From: Fremontodendron californicum
Taxonomy: Eukaryota; Streptophyta; Magnoliopsida; Malvales; Malvaceae
Assembly: GCA_030761205.1 (NCBI GenBank)
Contig: JAULJL010000011.1
Span: forward strand, 13,258,501 to 13,322,500
Length of the DNA: 64,000 bases
Direction of reading: 5' to 3'
Positions 33,891 through 43,524 of this stretch are shown here, piece after piece. Below the pieces are notes generated by a model. That model was not told where the DNA came from, searched no databases, and saw only the letters and a program-made list of their open reading frames with translations. A program made the translations under genes and the position numbers. The first letter of the stretch is position 1, and every line of letters starts with the position of its first letter.

Positions 33891-35341
33891 AGTAAAAATA
33901 AAAATATGCACTAAAAAATCAAGTTAAATTTAACAAATAAAATGAATAAATAAATGACTAAAGAATGAAACAATTAACTAAGTAAAACTGTAAATCAATC
34001 ATTAATTAAAGAACAAGCAATTAATTAAAATACTAAAATAATTAAAGAAAACCGAATATATAAGAAATAACAAAGAAAATAATAAAGAAAATCTAAATCT
34101 AAAAAGAAAAGAAAAGAAAAAAAAAGAAAAAAAAGGTAAATAAAAAAGAAAACGGATCTTGCGACTGGGTCGGGCAGATGAGCGGGTCTAGATGCGGATC
34201 CTGCCCGATTCGATCGCCATCTTAAAAAACCAAATTTTTTTTCGGTTCATTCTTCTCCGGTTTAAAAAAAAATAAAAAATCTTTCTCTGAAACACCAAAA
34301 GCTACCAAACCATGTTTCCAGATTTTCAAAGCTTTGCTTCCCCAAAAGTTTTCTTTTCTTTTTACTGAAGATCTAAACAACTTCAAACCCTTTTTTAAAA
34401 AACAATTCTTTCAAAAAGAAATTTGAAAGGGAATGCAAAAGTTTTGCCCCTCTTTACTTTAGATCTGAAACCTAGAGAGAAAGAAAAAAAATATGTTTTT
34501 GTTTGGTTTTCTTCAAAACTCCGAAACCCAGAAAACACCTTTTGAAATTTTCATGTTTGTTTGGTTCTCTTCAAAATCCCGAACCCAGAAACCCCAAGAA
34601 AGTTTTTCAAACACTGTTTTAAAAATTCAAACCAAAAAAAAAATTCAAAAGAGAAAAAAATACCTTAGAAAAAAACAAGATGTTGTTTCTGCTATTGTGG
34701 TTGTTGATGCTTATTGTGGGTGCTTGCTCTCTGTGTTTGGGTTTGTTTTTATAGAGACCAAAACTTGGTCTTCAAGAATCAAATCTGCCAATTTTGGATT
34801 TGTTTTCCTTTTCTTTTTTCCTGATTTTTTCTTTTGATTTCTTTTGAGTTTTCACAAATTCAAACCCCAAAAATTTTCTTTTTGTTTCAAGATTTTCTTT
34901 CTTGATTTCTTTTGATTTTCTTTTTTCTAAGTTTCCTTTTTCATTCTAGATCTGTCTTTGGACTCCAAGAAATCAAACACCATGTTTTTTTCCCTAGGGT
35001 TTTCACAGATTCGGTTTTTTCCAAAGAATTGAGTTTTTTATTTTATTTTTGATTTTGATTTTTTCAATTTTTCAAATTTTCTGATTTTCCGAATTAAGAG
35101 AAAAAATAAAATATAATAATAATAACAATAATAAATGGACTGATCAAATTGATTCTAAAGTCCAAACAAATGGAGGTCAAAAAGCTTATAACGGGCCTAA
35201 CTGACTTAAATTGGATTCCAAATCCAATAATCTGAAACTTATAGACCGATCCAAGGTCTAATAAAAACCCAATAACAATTGACTTTGCAAAAGTCAAACT
35301 AAATTTCGGATTAAAAATCCGGATAAAATCGGGTGTGTACA
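33891..35341 (-). mobile_element. probable truncated Tat/Ogre-like LTR
   Basis: The right edge AAAATCGGGTGTGTACA reads TGTACACACCCGATTTT on the minus strand, the start style of Tat/Ogre LTRs. The interior has long A-rich and T-rich blocks and a GC-rich CGGGTCTAGATGCGGATCC-type segment near 34180, also typical. The left edge is lost. No gene is supported here. Confidence 0.4.
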
Positions 35342-35441
35342 TCAACTTGTGAGAAATTTATATAGTCAAATATATATAAATATATATATATACGTACTAG
35401 AATTCTTCTCTCGCTTCGTTGGGGTTAGACCTATATTTGGC
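35342..35441. other. unassigned AT-rich spacer
   Basis: Includes a short TA-rich microsatellite near 35370-35392. No gene seen. Confidence 0.4.
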
Positions 35442-36310
35442 AATTTGTGTATCAGTGTCGTGTTCGTAAATTTTTTCGTATTATAATCGTGTTTAAGATG
35501 TTTTATATTTATATAAATTTTGACGTGTTAATAATTTGTGTTATATAGATTTTGACATGTTCGTTCCTATCTGTGTTTCTTTTTCGTGTCATTTTATGTT
35601 TTAGTTATTTTTTTCATGTCATGTAATCGTGTCATGTTCAATATTATCAGGTCGAGATTTTTTTAACATTTACAAATTTTTAATTAAATTAACAATCACA
35701 AATAAATTTAAATTTAATCATATTAAATAATTATCAGTTATTTAATGTGTTTTAATTTCTTAAGTAAATGAATTTAGAGTTAAAGTTGAATTACTATGAC
35801 AAATTATGCAAATATGGGATGAATTAAGACACTACACAAACACAATATGGAAAATAATTAAACACAACACAACACGACACGATATGAAAAATAACATGAA
35901 CATGACACGAATACACGAACGTGTCAAAATCTATATAAAAAGAATTATTAACGTGTAAAAATTTATATAAATTTATAATACTTTGAACAAAAAAAAAAAT
36001 AACATGAACACGTCATGAATACACAAATTTTTCTCTAAATTGAACCACTACCACAAATTATGCCAAAAATGTCATGAATTGAGACACGACACGAACATAC
36101 AATTTTTTCTCTAAATTGAAACACAATGACAAACTATGCAAAATATGAAATGAATTGAGACACGAACACAACATAAAAAAATAATTAAAACACAACATGA
36201 AACATAACTTGAACACTAAACGAATAGACGAATGTGTCAAAATATACATAAACGAATTATTAAAGTGTAAAAGATTATATAAATTTATAATACTTTAAAC
36301 ACATGAAAAA
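35442..36310. repeat. fold-back repeat with tandemly copied right arm
   Basis: The left arm (about 35500-35635, with ATAGATTTTGACATGTTCGT) is the inverse of the right arm (about 35850-35985, with ACGAACGTGTCAAAATCTAT). The match is roughly three quarters of positions by eye. A second, more diverged right arm lies at about 36165-36310. Blocks of CACGACACGAACA recur between them. Probably a degenerate inverted-repeat transposon; I see no clear target duplication. Confidence 0.5.
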
Positions 36311-36611
36311 AATAATACGAACACACAATTTTAAATTTTTTCTTTCTTTCTTCCCTCTTTATTTTTTTCTTTCCTTCCAAAAAAAAATGACATGTGTCAA
36401 CACTAAAAAAGTAAACACATGTCAACACCAAATTACTTTGTATAGTCCATTTTATATTAATGTTAGATGATATAGTAAATTTTTATTTGTTAGATGAATG
36501 AGAGTAAAATTATATTTACTTTTTTTAAGCTTATCAATTAATTTGTTCTATCATTTTTCTTTTCTTTTCTTTTTTTTTTTTAAATTATAAGATCGATAAA
36601 TTATGACTTTA
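36311..36611. other. unassigned AT-rich spacer
   Basis: Pyrimidine- and A-rich sequence with no gene or clear repeat structure. Confidence 0.4.
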
Positions 36612-36619
36612 TCGTAAAC

Positions 36620-36907
36620 TAGACTTGTTCAAGGGTCGGATTATTCGTCCCGCCCGATAGGCCCAGCTCGTATTGGATGTAAGTATTTTTTCAATTCGGG
36701 CTGGCCCGATCCGTATTCCTATTTAATAATAAAAAATATTTTTTTATTAAATTTAATCATAAAAATATATAAATATTAATATAAAAATAAATTCTTTAAT
36801 ATTATAATATTTTATGAATAATAATTCGAACCTATGGATCGATTCGAACTAAGCTTAAGCAAATAGTGTAGAAAAAATTTGGACCGCGACCCGACCATCA
36901 ACACCCC
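36620..36907. mobile_element. hAT-type MITE
   Basis: The left end TAGACTTGTTCAAGGGTCGG faces a right end whose inverse is GGGGTGTTGATGGTCGGG. Flanks TCGTAAAC (36612-36619) and TTGTAAAC (36908-36915) match at 7 of 8 positions, the 8-bp duplication expected of hAT elements. The subterminal GC-rich CCCGCCCGA and CGACCCGACC segments are typical of this MITE class. Non-coding. Confidence 0.6.
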
Positions 36908-37117
36908 TTGTAAACAAACCCATCATTCTTATTTCAAGGTTCCCACTTCACTGTTACACATAATTCCATCATAATATTTATTAAGTTCCATATTGCCGAT
37001 AAATTTATTTGAATATTGATAAAAAAATATTTTTTAAATTACTGATAATATGAAATTATCTATCAAAATGTGCTTATTTTTTAAAACCTAACTAATTTTT
37101 TTAATTTAAAAAAGCTC

Positions 37118-37292
37118 GAAAGTCGCCATATGAAATGACGACTTCCCTTATGTTTTAATCATTTTTTTTTAATATGTATGAAAGTCGCCATATCAAATGG
37201 CGACTTCCATACAAAATTTCAAAAACTAATATTTTTTATTTATTTAATTTTTAAAAAAAAAATTACTATGGGAAGTCGCAAGCATGGCGACT
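37118..37292. repeat. AAGTCGCCAT palindrome cluster, left
   Basis: Three hairpins of the form GGAAGTCGCCAT-(loop)-ATGGCGACTTCC, at about 37118-37147, 37180-37212 and 37270-37290. The middle one is nearly perfect. They lie inside the Mutator-like element. Confidence 0.7.
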
Positions 37293-37584
37293 TCCCAAAA
37301 CTTTTTTTTTTTAATATTTTTTTAAAAATATTAAATAAAAATTATATAATTGATAATTTTCAAAAATTAATATTTAAAATTTAAATAACAAAATTTTAAA
37401 AATAACAATTTTAAAAATTATATAAATTATTTTATATAAAATTTGTTTATACAATTTCTGTATTTTTTTTAACTGTTTGTATACAACTTATGGTTCTTTT
37501 CACTGTATGTATAACGTTATTATTGTTGACGTGAACTCTCTCCCGATGTGCAAGATTGATAAGGACATTTTCAACGGCTATAAC

Positions 37585-37887
37585 TAGAAGTGTCCATAGG
37601 CTGGGTCGGACCGAGTCTCGAATTTCTTTTATTTCCTTTGCCCAAGCCCATTTTGGGCCGGGACCGGGCCGATCCGAAAGCCCGTTTCACTGTTCAAAAA
37701 ATATTAAAATATTAAAAATACAATTTTATTTATATATATATATTTTATAATTAAATTTAAATAAAAAATATTTTTTATTTAATAAATAGCAATTCGGGCT
37801 AGGTCGGGCCGACCCGAATTACAAAAACATTTGTCCAAGCCCGGTTAATACGATCCGGGCGGGCTACCCGGCCCGTAGATAGGTCTA
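37585..37887. mobile_element. hAT-type MITE nested in the Mutator-like element
   Basis: The ends TAGAAGTGTCCATAGGC and, inverted, TAGACCTATCTACGGGC are flanked by GCTATAAC (37577-37584) and GCTATGAC (37888-37895), 7 of 8 identical. GC-rich subterminal CGGGCCGA-type blocks flank an AT-rich centre. Non-coding, 303 bp. Confidence 0.7.
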
Positions 37888-38163
37888 GCTATGACCTTCA
37901 TTCGTGCATAATCCACAACGCTTTGGTTGGTCTTTCTTCTGGAGGTCCATTTCATTACGAATACGAGTTGAAAGAATCTGATTGATATTACAATAAATCA
38001 TCAATACTTTTAACAATTTTTGTAAATTATTATTTTTTAATTTTTTATTTAAAATTTAAAATTTTTTTAAATTATAAACTATATACTTTTTATTTTTATT
38101 ATTTAATATTTAAAATATATATTATATATAATATATATAATATATATAAAATATATAATAATA

Positions 38164-38395
38164 GTATGGAAGTCGCCATTTCAAATGGCGACTTCCATAC
38201 CATTTGAAATTTATTCTTTTGATTAAACACAAGAGAAGTCGGCAAGTCGCCATATGATGGTGATTTTTCTTGTATTTTTTTCAATATTTTTTAAAATAGA
38301 TGAAGGAAAGTAGCTATATGATATGACGAGTTTCTTTCATGTTTTTCAAAAAAAAAAAAAAAATAATTAATCAAGGGAAGTCATCATATGATATG
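38164..38395. repeat. AAGTCGCCAT palindrome cluster, right
   Basis: One near-perfect hairpin at 38166-38200 (GGAAGTCGCCATTTC with its inverse), then three increasingly decayed versions at about 38234-38275, 38300-38340 and 38375-38412. They mirror the left cluster of the same element. Confidence 0.65.
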
Positions 38396-38524
38396 CTAAC
38401 TTTTCTTGATATATATTTTTTAAAATCCGTACAAAAAATTTGGTTTTTGATAAATAATAAAAAAAATCGATAATTTAAAAAATATTTTTTTATTAATATT
38501 CAAATAAATTTGCCCCATATTGCC

Positions 38525-38915
38525 ACTAAACCATCTACTTCACTTCCATAACTCATGATCCTTACATCATCCATCCTTCCTTGAGGATACTGTAAATGAT
38601 CATTAATGGGTTAAATTAAATACTCTTAATTTAGGTTTGAACAAACTAGAAATTACGTATTCAAGAGTCGCAGAAATTTAGAGCTTCAGTTTCGATGGTG
38701 ATAAAATACATCCGAGAGTTATAAAAAGCTATATATCTAACAAGTACCAAAGAGTTGCTTGACAATTATGTACCTTACAAACCCCCAAAAACAGGAAGGA
38801 AAAAAAAAGAAAGAAAGGAAAGCCCCTGGCATCTAATTAATTGACAGGAAGCATAAGACTACAAGCAAAGCAAGTATATGTGTATGTGACATAGTATATG
38901 TTTTGATGATGGAAT
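38525..38915. other. region downstream of the SAUR gene
   Basis: About 390 bp between the Mutator-like element and the SAUR stop codon. It should hold the SAUR 3' UTR, since the gene is on the minus strand. No other gene is seen. Confidence 0.5.
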
Positions 38916-39233
38916 TCAACAAGAGTGGAAGGGCAAAGTGAGAGGAAGATGATGATGATGGTGATGGTGATGATGATGATGATGATGGTGGTTGGACTCT
39001 TTCTCTATCCGCCACTTTAGATTAAGAAAATCGTCGGTGGAACATGGCAGCCTTAAAGGCCCCGTCGTGTGGTAGCCGTATACCTCATGAGCCTCGTCCA
39101 AAAGCCGCTTGAAAAGTGGATGGTAAAGGTAGGATATCGGAATCACAAATCGCTGAAACCCTCCATCCTCCTCCAATCCAACCTGAACGCCAAGCCACCC
39201 CTTCTTCACCTTGGCCTTCTTCTCCTCCTGCAT
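38916..39233 (-). CDS. SAUR-family auxin-responsive protein with poly-His tail
   Basis: 105 aa, single exon, as usual for small auxin-up RNA genes. Residues 9-22 read VKKGWLGVQVGLEE. FQRFVIPISYLYHPLFKRLLDEAHEVYGYHTTGPLRLPC (26-64, shown in two overlapping known motifs, FVIPISYLYHPLF and GPLRLPC) is the SAUR core, followed by DDFLNLKWRIEKE. SAUR proteins inhibit PP2C.D phosphatases and promote cell expansion. Residues 82-95 are fourteen consecutive His, encoded by an imperfect GTG/ATG repeat on the complementary strand, then LPLTLPFHSC. I start at the ATG at 39231-39233 because the upstream 51 codons of the open frame look like 5' UTR and the TATA box lies inside them. It is the only ordinary host gene I can support. 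Confidence 0.85.
   Translation of the reverse strand: MQEEKKAKVKKGWLGVQVGLEEDGGFQRFVIPISYLYHPLFKRLLDEAHEVYGYHTTGPLRLPCSTDDFLNLKWRIEKESNHHHHHHHHHHHHHHLPLTLPFHSC
38948..38993. repeat. trinucleotide repeat coding for poly-His
   Basis: Imperfect GATGATGATGGTGAT repeat; the complement reads CAT/CAC codons of the SAUR C-terminus. Probably length-variable between individuals. Confidence 0.8.
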
Positions 39234-39267
39234 AATAATATCTTCTTTAGTTTCAATTACTAATTTC

Positions 39268-39273
39268 GAGACA
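39268..39273 (-). promoter_or_regulatory. possible auxin-response element
   Basis: GAGACA on the plus strand, TGTCTC on the minus strand. This is the classic ARF-binding core, here in the predicted 5' UTR of the SAUR gene. A single hexamer can occur by chance. Confidence 0.3.
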
Positions 39274-39321
39274 ACTTGTATTGTACTGCTGCAGTTCAAA
39301 GCTGAGGCTTTCAAGTGTTGA

Positions 39322-39329
39322 TATTTATA
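39322..39329 (-). promoter_or_regulatory. TATA box of the SAUR gene
   Basis: TATAAATA on the minus strand, 89 bp before the start codon. It predicts a 5' UTR of about 60 nt. Confidence 0.6.
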
Positions 39330-39386
39330 GCAGTGGTGGGAACATGTTGGGGTTAAATAAATAAAGTAAAAGAGATATACGGTCAT

Positions 39387-39713
39387 AGTACTTTATACAG
39401 AACCATGATGAAGTGGGGTTTTCCCTACTTTATAATTTTGGATGTTGTTGTTCCGTTCTTTCCTTTATGTGCCGTCCCCCCAATTTTTTTTTTTTTTTTT
39501 TTTTTATTGTTAACTTTGAGAGCGACTCCTGCTCCTGGTGTGAGTATGGATGGGGACGTGGAACTTCCAATGTTTTTCTCTTGAAAGATGTTGCTTTTAG
39601 TTTTTGGTTGGATTTGCAGAAATTAAAAGTTTCTTCTAGAACATTAAATATTGTTTTAGGTTAGATATTTGCTGCAAACAGTAAATTAAGAAGTGGGTAG
39701 ATAATTATCTATA
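39387..39713. other. region upstream of the SAUR gene
   Basis: About 330 bp. A T run at 39485-39506 is the only visible feature beyond the presumed promoter. The plus-strand open frame at 39413-39664 has no recognisable motif. Confidence 0.4.
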
Positions 39714-40037
39714 TCTATACTATATTATTATAAAAAAAATAATTGAATTAATGTTATTGAATCAAGTGATATCAATTTAGTTGATAAAAATACAAAAAAA
39801 TAAATTGAATAGATGATATAAAACAAAATCAAAAATGTTTAAGTAATTTATTTTTTTAAAAAAACTATCTCACATAATCTCATCAGATAACCTTTTTATT
39901 TAAAAAACTCACATGATATCCTCAAATAATTTACTTATTTAAAAAAAAATACATTTTATATTAATTATTAAATTATTTATTTCAAAATATATTTTTTAAC
40001 TCATTATTTTTTTTTTCACATGTGTGCAATATCTAAT
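39714..40037 (+). mobile_element. possible small Helitron remnant
   Basis: Begins TCTATACTATATTATTATAAAAAA, like many plant Helitron 5' ends, after an A. It ends CTAAT before a T, matching the CTRRT rule. A hairpin directly before the end is weak. Only the termini support this; it could be chance in AT-rich DNA. Confidence 0.25.
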
Positions 40038-41588
40038 TAGTCTGAAATCCCTTTTGATTACTCAAGTTTGAAAACAGCTAGTAAATAATTAACACCAAGA
40101 TACAAGATGGATATTCCTTGCCAAAAGTGGAGATTAGCTGATTAGGAGGGGGATTGTGGCTGGACCCCATATATTGAATTCCATGGCTTCTACTACCTGA
40201 CTAGTGGGAGCGTGATTCTGTTATTATCGTAGCTGAAAAATGAATAATAAGTTATTCTGAATAAAGTAATGAATTTACGCTAAGTACTGTGGATTCAATT
40301 GTATATTCACCTAGCGGACTAATAAAGGATACTTGGAGCACTTTGGTTTAAGTTCGATAGCGTAATTAATTTTTTATTATAATTCTAATTTTTTATAAAA
40401 AAAGGTCAATGCCTAGGAAAAATTAGGAAAGAAAAATTTATAAATGTTAGAGATCGAACTCCAATCTTTTAATCTACCTCGGGATAATTAAATTTTGAAA
40501 ATTTTAATTATTCATAATTTTCTTTTGACCAGATACAAAGCATACCACTTGTTAAAACCATAATTATTTATGATTAGTTGTATCGTAATATTTACCTTAT
40601 AGAAATACAATTAAAAAAAAAAATCTTATAAACAAATACAATTATTCATTGTTTATAAAAAAAAAACTTTGCTATTATGCTAATTTTACTATTCTACTTA
40701 AAATGTTTAAGACTTTGTTGTATTCAAAAAATATTATAAAATCTTAAAAAATATGGTTTTGCACTTCAAAGTCAACATTCTAATTTCTTATTCTCCATTA
40801 TATTTTCTAATAATACTATTTTAATTTAAATTCAAATACACTCTCTCCATCAAGGATGTAGCAAGGATTAAAAGGGGGGGGGGGGGCAAAGTACATGAAG
40901 TTTTTTATAGCAAGAATAAAGTTAAGAAAAATAAACAAATAAAAATTTATCATTATTTAATTATTATATATTTTAAAATAAATAAGTTGGCATAAAATTT
41001 AAAAAGTTCTCGTATTATTAATGTATTCCATAAGATTCAAATGATATTCACAATAAAAATAATTATGGAGAGAAATATAATTTTATGGAAACGAGATGTT
41101 CGATTTAGTGAATAATACAAGTTTTTTTTTTTTTTTTCTATCAGAAAGAAATTTAAAATTTTATTTTACATTTCAACGTTGTAATTGTAATTCATAGAAC
41201 TATTTTTATTTCGAAAAAAATCAAATAAACGACATAAAAACAATGTTCAAGATATAGTAGAAAAAGTTCTTATAAAAAAAGATATATTGGAAAAATCAAA
41301 CTAATTATATAAGAGTAAAAAAAAATAAAAATAATGTATTTAGTGAATACCTAGAATTTTGATATATATATACTATAAAGCAATCAAGGATTAAAAGAAA
41401 AGTTTGAAAATTTTAATTGAAAAATAAAATAAATTGAAATAATTTAAGGGTGAAGTAATTAAGGATTAAGAAATAAAGAATTAATCCTTAATGAGTTAAA
41501 TAATACTAACTAGGGTGATTTTCACTCGTTGATGCAATTTTATTTGTATATGCTGAAAGCAAGTAATGTAGATAATTTTGTGAGACAA

Positions 41589-41622
<34 letters not shown>

Positions 41623-42009
41623 AATATAGTTGTTTTTATATTTTTTGAAACTGAAGTTAAAAAGGATATTACATTACATTTTAATACAAAAGTAGATTGT
41701 TCAAGAAGACAAAAGTATATTTGATAGAAAGTCAAACATTATATGTGGAACTGACATGTTTGATGTCTTTCACAAAAGTGTTGTAAAATATTATTTTCAA
41801 TATTTCCTTTCTCACATTTTTTTTCTTTCTTTTTTTGCAAAAAAATAGAGATTATAAAGCTTCGTTGCAAACTAAATGCATGTAATTATTATCGATATTT
41901 GAGATTTAAATGCTTTTTACATTTTAATATGTACAAAAAATATGTACCTTATATGTAAAAAAAAATATGATGGATATCAAAATTTAATTCATTTAAATTA
42001 CATTTATAT
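40038..42009. other. AT-rich intergenic region
   Basis: No supportable gene in about 2 kb. Visible: a 13-bp G run near 40874-40886 and a TA microsatellite at about 41590-41620. Open frames here are low-complexity. Confidence 0.5.
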
Positions 42010-43263
42010 CACTACAAGATAAATTTTAGCGACATAATTATTTTCAACGGAAGTAACTTTTTTTTTTTGACGAAATTCGTATATTTCCGAAGGAATTTTC
42101 GTCAGAAAAGATTTCGACTTTTAGCGACCGTTTTTTTGGCTTTTAGCGACGGAAATTGAGTATTTAAGATGAAACTTTTGCGACGAAATTTTTTCCGTCG
42201 TTAAAAGTTTGGCGAGAAGATTGGTATTCCCGCTAAACTTTTTGAGGTGGAATTTTTTTTTTTAGCCTAAAATAATTTCCGAATGAATTTCGTTGGAAAT
42301 AAATTTTTTCTAAAAAATAAAAAATTATTTATTCAAAAACTATTTCCGACGGACCGTCGGAAATATATTTTTTGTAAAAAAATTAAAAAATAAATATTTA
42401 TTAATGGAAAAACTTTTTCTGATGAAATTTTATTCGGAAAAAGTTTAGGCGGGAAATTGTAAAGGCTTACTTTTTAAAGAAAAACTAAAATTCAAAAAAA
42501 AAATAGCGAAGAAATTTTCATCGAAAAAAATAAAAAATTCTGTCGCTAAAAATTGAGTCAAACTTATTTAACCTCTTTCCTTTTTTTTTTTTCTTTCACT
42601 TTTTCCTTCTCCTTTTGTTCTCTCTCCCAGATGCCCTCTCCCCCAACCATGCCGAAGCCCCCCTTCGGGTGCCCCAGTGTCGCCCCCCTTCGCACCCAGC
42701 CACGCCTAGCCCCCTTCACCCAGTGCCGCAACCCCCCTCATGTGCCCCAGCCCCCTTCCCACCCCAACCCTCCCTCCACCTCTCACCCGAGCCCTTCTCC
42801 CATTCTCTCTTTTGTTTTTTTATTTCAATAATAATAATAATAATAGTTAATTAAATTATAATAATTTAAATTTAATATAGAATTATATATATATATATAC
42901 TTAATTTAAAATCAATAATAAAAGTTAATTATTATATTACCCAAGCCAATGAAAACATGAATTTATTATTATATAAATAAATTTATAAATAACTACTATT
43001 AAATTATATAAAAAAAATTACCGACGAAAATTTCTGTCGGTAATAACAATCTGCGACGAAATCTTATACCATCCACAAAAAATTTTCCGACGGAATATAA
43101 CATTTTTCGACATAATTTTTCGTCAAAAATACCTATTTCTGATAGAATTTTTATTTCCAACGAAAAACTATCAACAACTTGAGATTTTCGACGAATATTT
43201 CCACTGAAATTGGACTTTTTTCGACGGAATTTTGCATCGGAAAAAGTCCTGTCTCTTGTATTG
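42010..43263. mobile_element. non-autonomous CACTA element
   Basis: Starts CACTACAAGAT and ends TCTTGTATTG (inverted CAATACAAGA), flanked by the 3-bp duplication TAT (42007-42009 and 43264-43266), as expected for CACTA/EnSpm elements. Many subterminal blocks of the GCGACGAAA / TTTCCGTCG type lie at both sides. No transposase is encoded. A strikingly C-rich patch at about 42630-42800 gives Pro-rich open frames (42553-42831, 42615-42854) that I do not regard as genes. Confidence 0.75.
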
Positions 43264-43266
43264 TAT

Positions 43267-43524
43267 CCATAATTCATATTCATAAAATTATAAAAAATGG
43301 TACAATATAAACCCAACAATTATCATACAACAACTCATAACTTATAACATCACTTAATATAGTTTTTTTTTTACCATTTAATCATCATAATATTTTTCTT
43401 TCGATTCAATATCTAAAGTTTTTAAAAGATTCCACTTATATCAACCATCGATTATTATTAATTAATATTTTAATTTTTACTGATCATTTATCAATATAAT
43501 ATTTTTTTAATTCAATAATATAAA
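43267..43524. other. short AT-rich spacer
   Basis: Between the CACTA element and the LTR of element E. Nothing recognisable. Confidence 0.5.

Larger units (their letters stand above)
36998..38514. mobile_element. non-autonomous Mutator-like element
   Basis: The ends GATAAATTTATTTGAATATT and, inverted, GGCAAATTTATTTGAATATT extend into terminal inverted repeats of about 50 bp. They are flanked by a 10-bp direct repeat, CCATATTGCC (36988-36997 and 38515-38524), the size expected for a Mutator 9-bp duplication plus a chance base. No transposase is encoded. Inside are several GGAAGTCGCCAT palindromes and a nested hAT-type MITE. The open frames at 37178-37384 and 38099-38284 merely cover the palindromes and AT-rich filler. 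Confidence 0.75.

Noticed and set aside
39413..39664. 83-codon frame beside the SAUR gene
   Set aside because: Crosses a long T run giving poly-Phe. No recognisable domain.
42553..42854. Proline-rich open frames
   Set aside because: Two overlapping frames in a C-rich patch inside a CACTA element. Low complexity; a real protein is unlikely.
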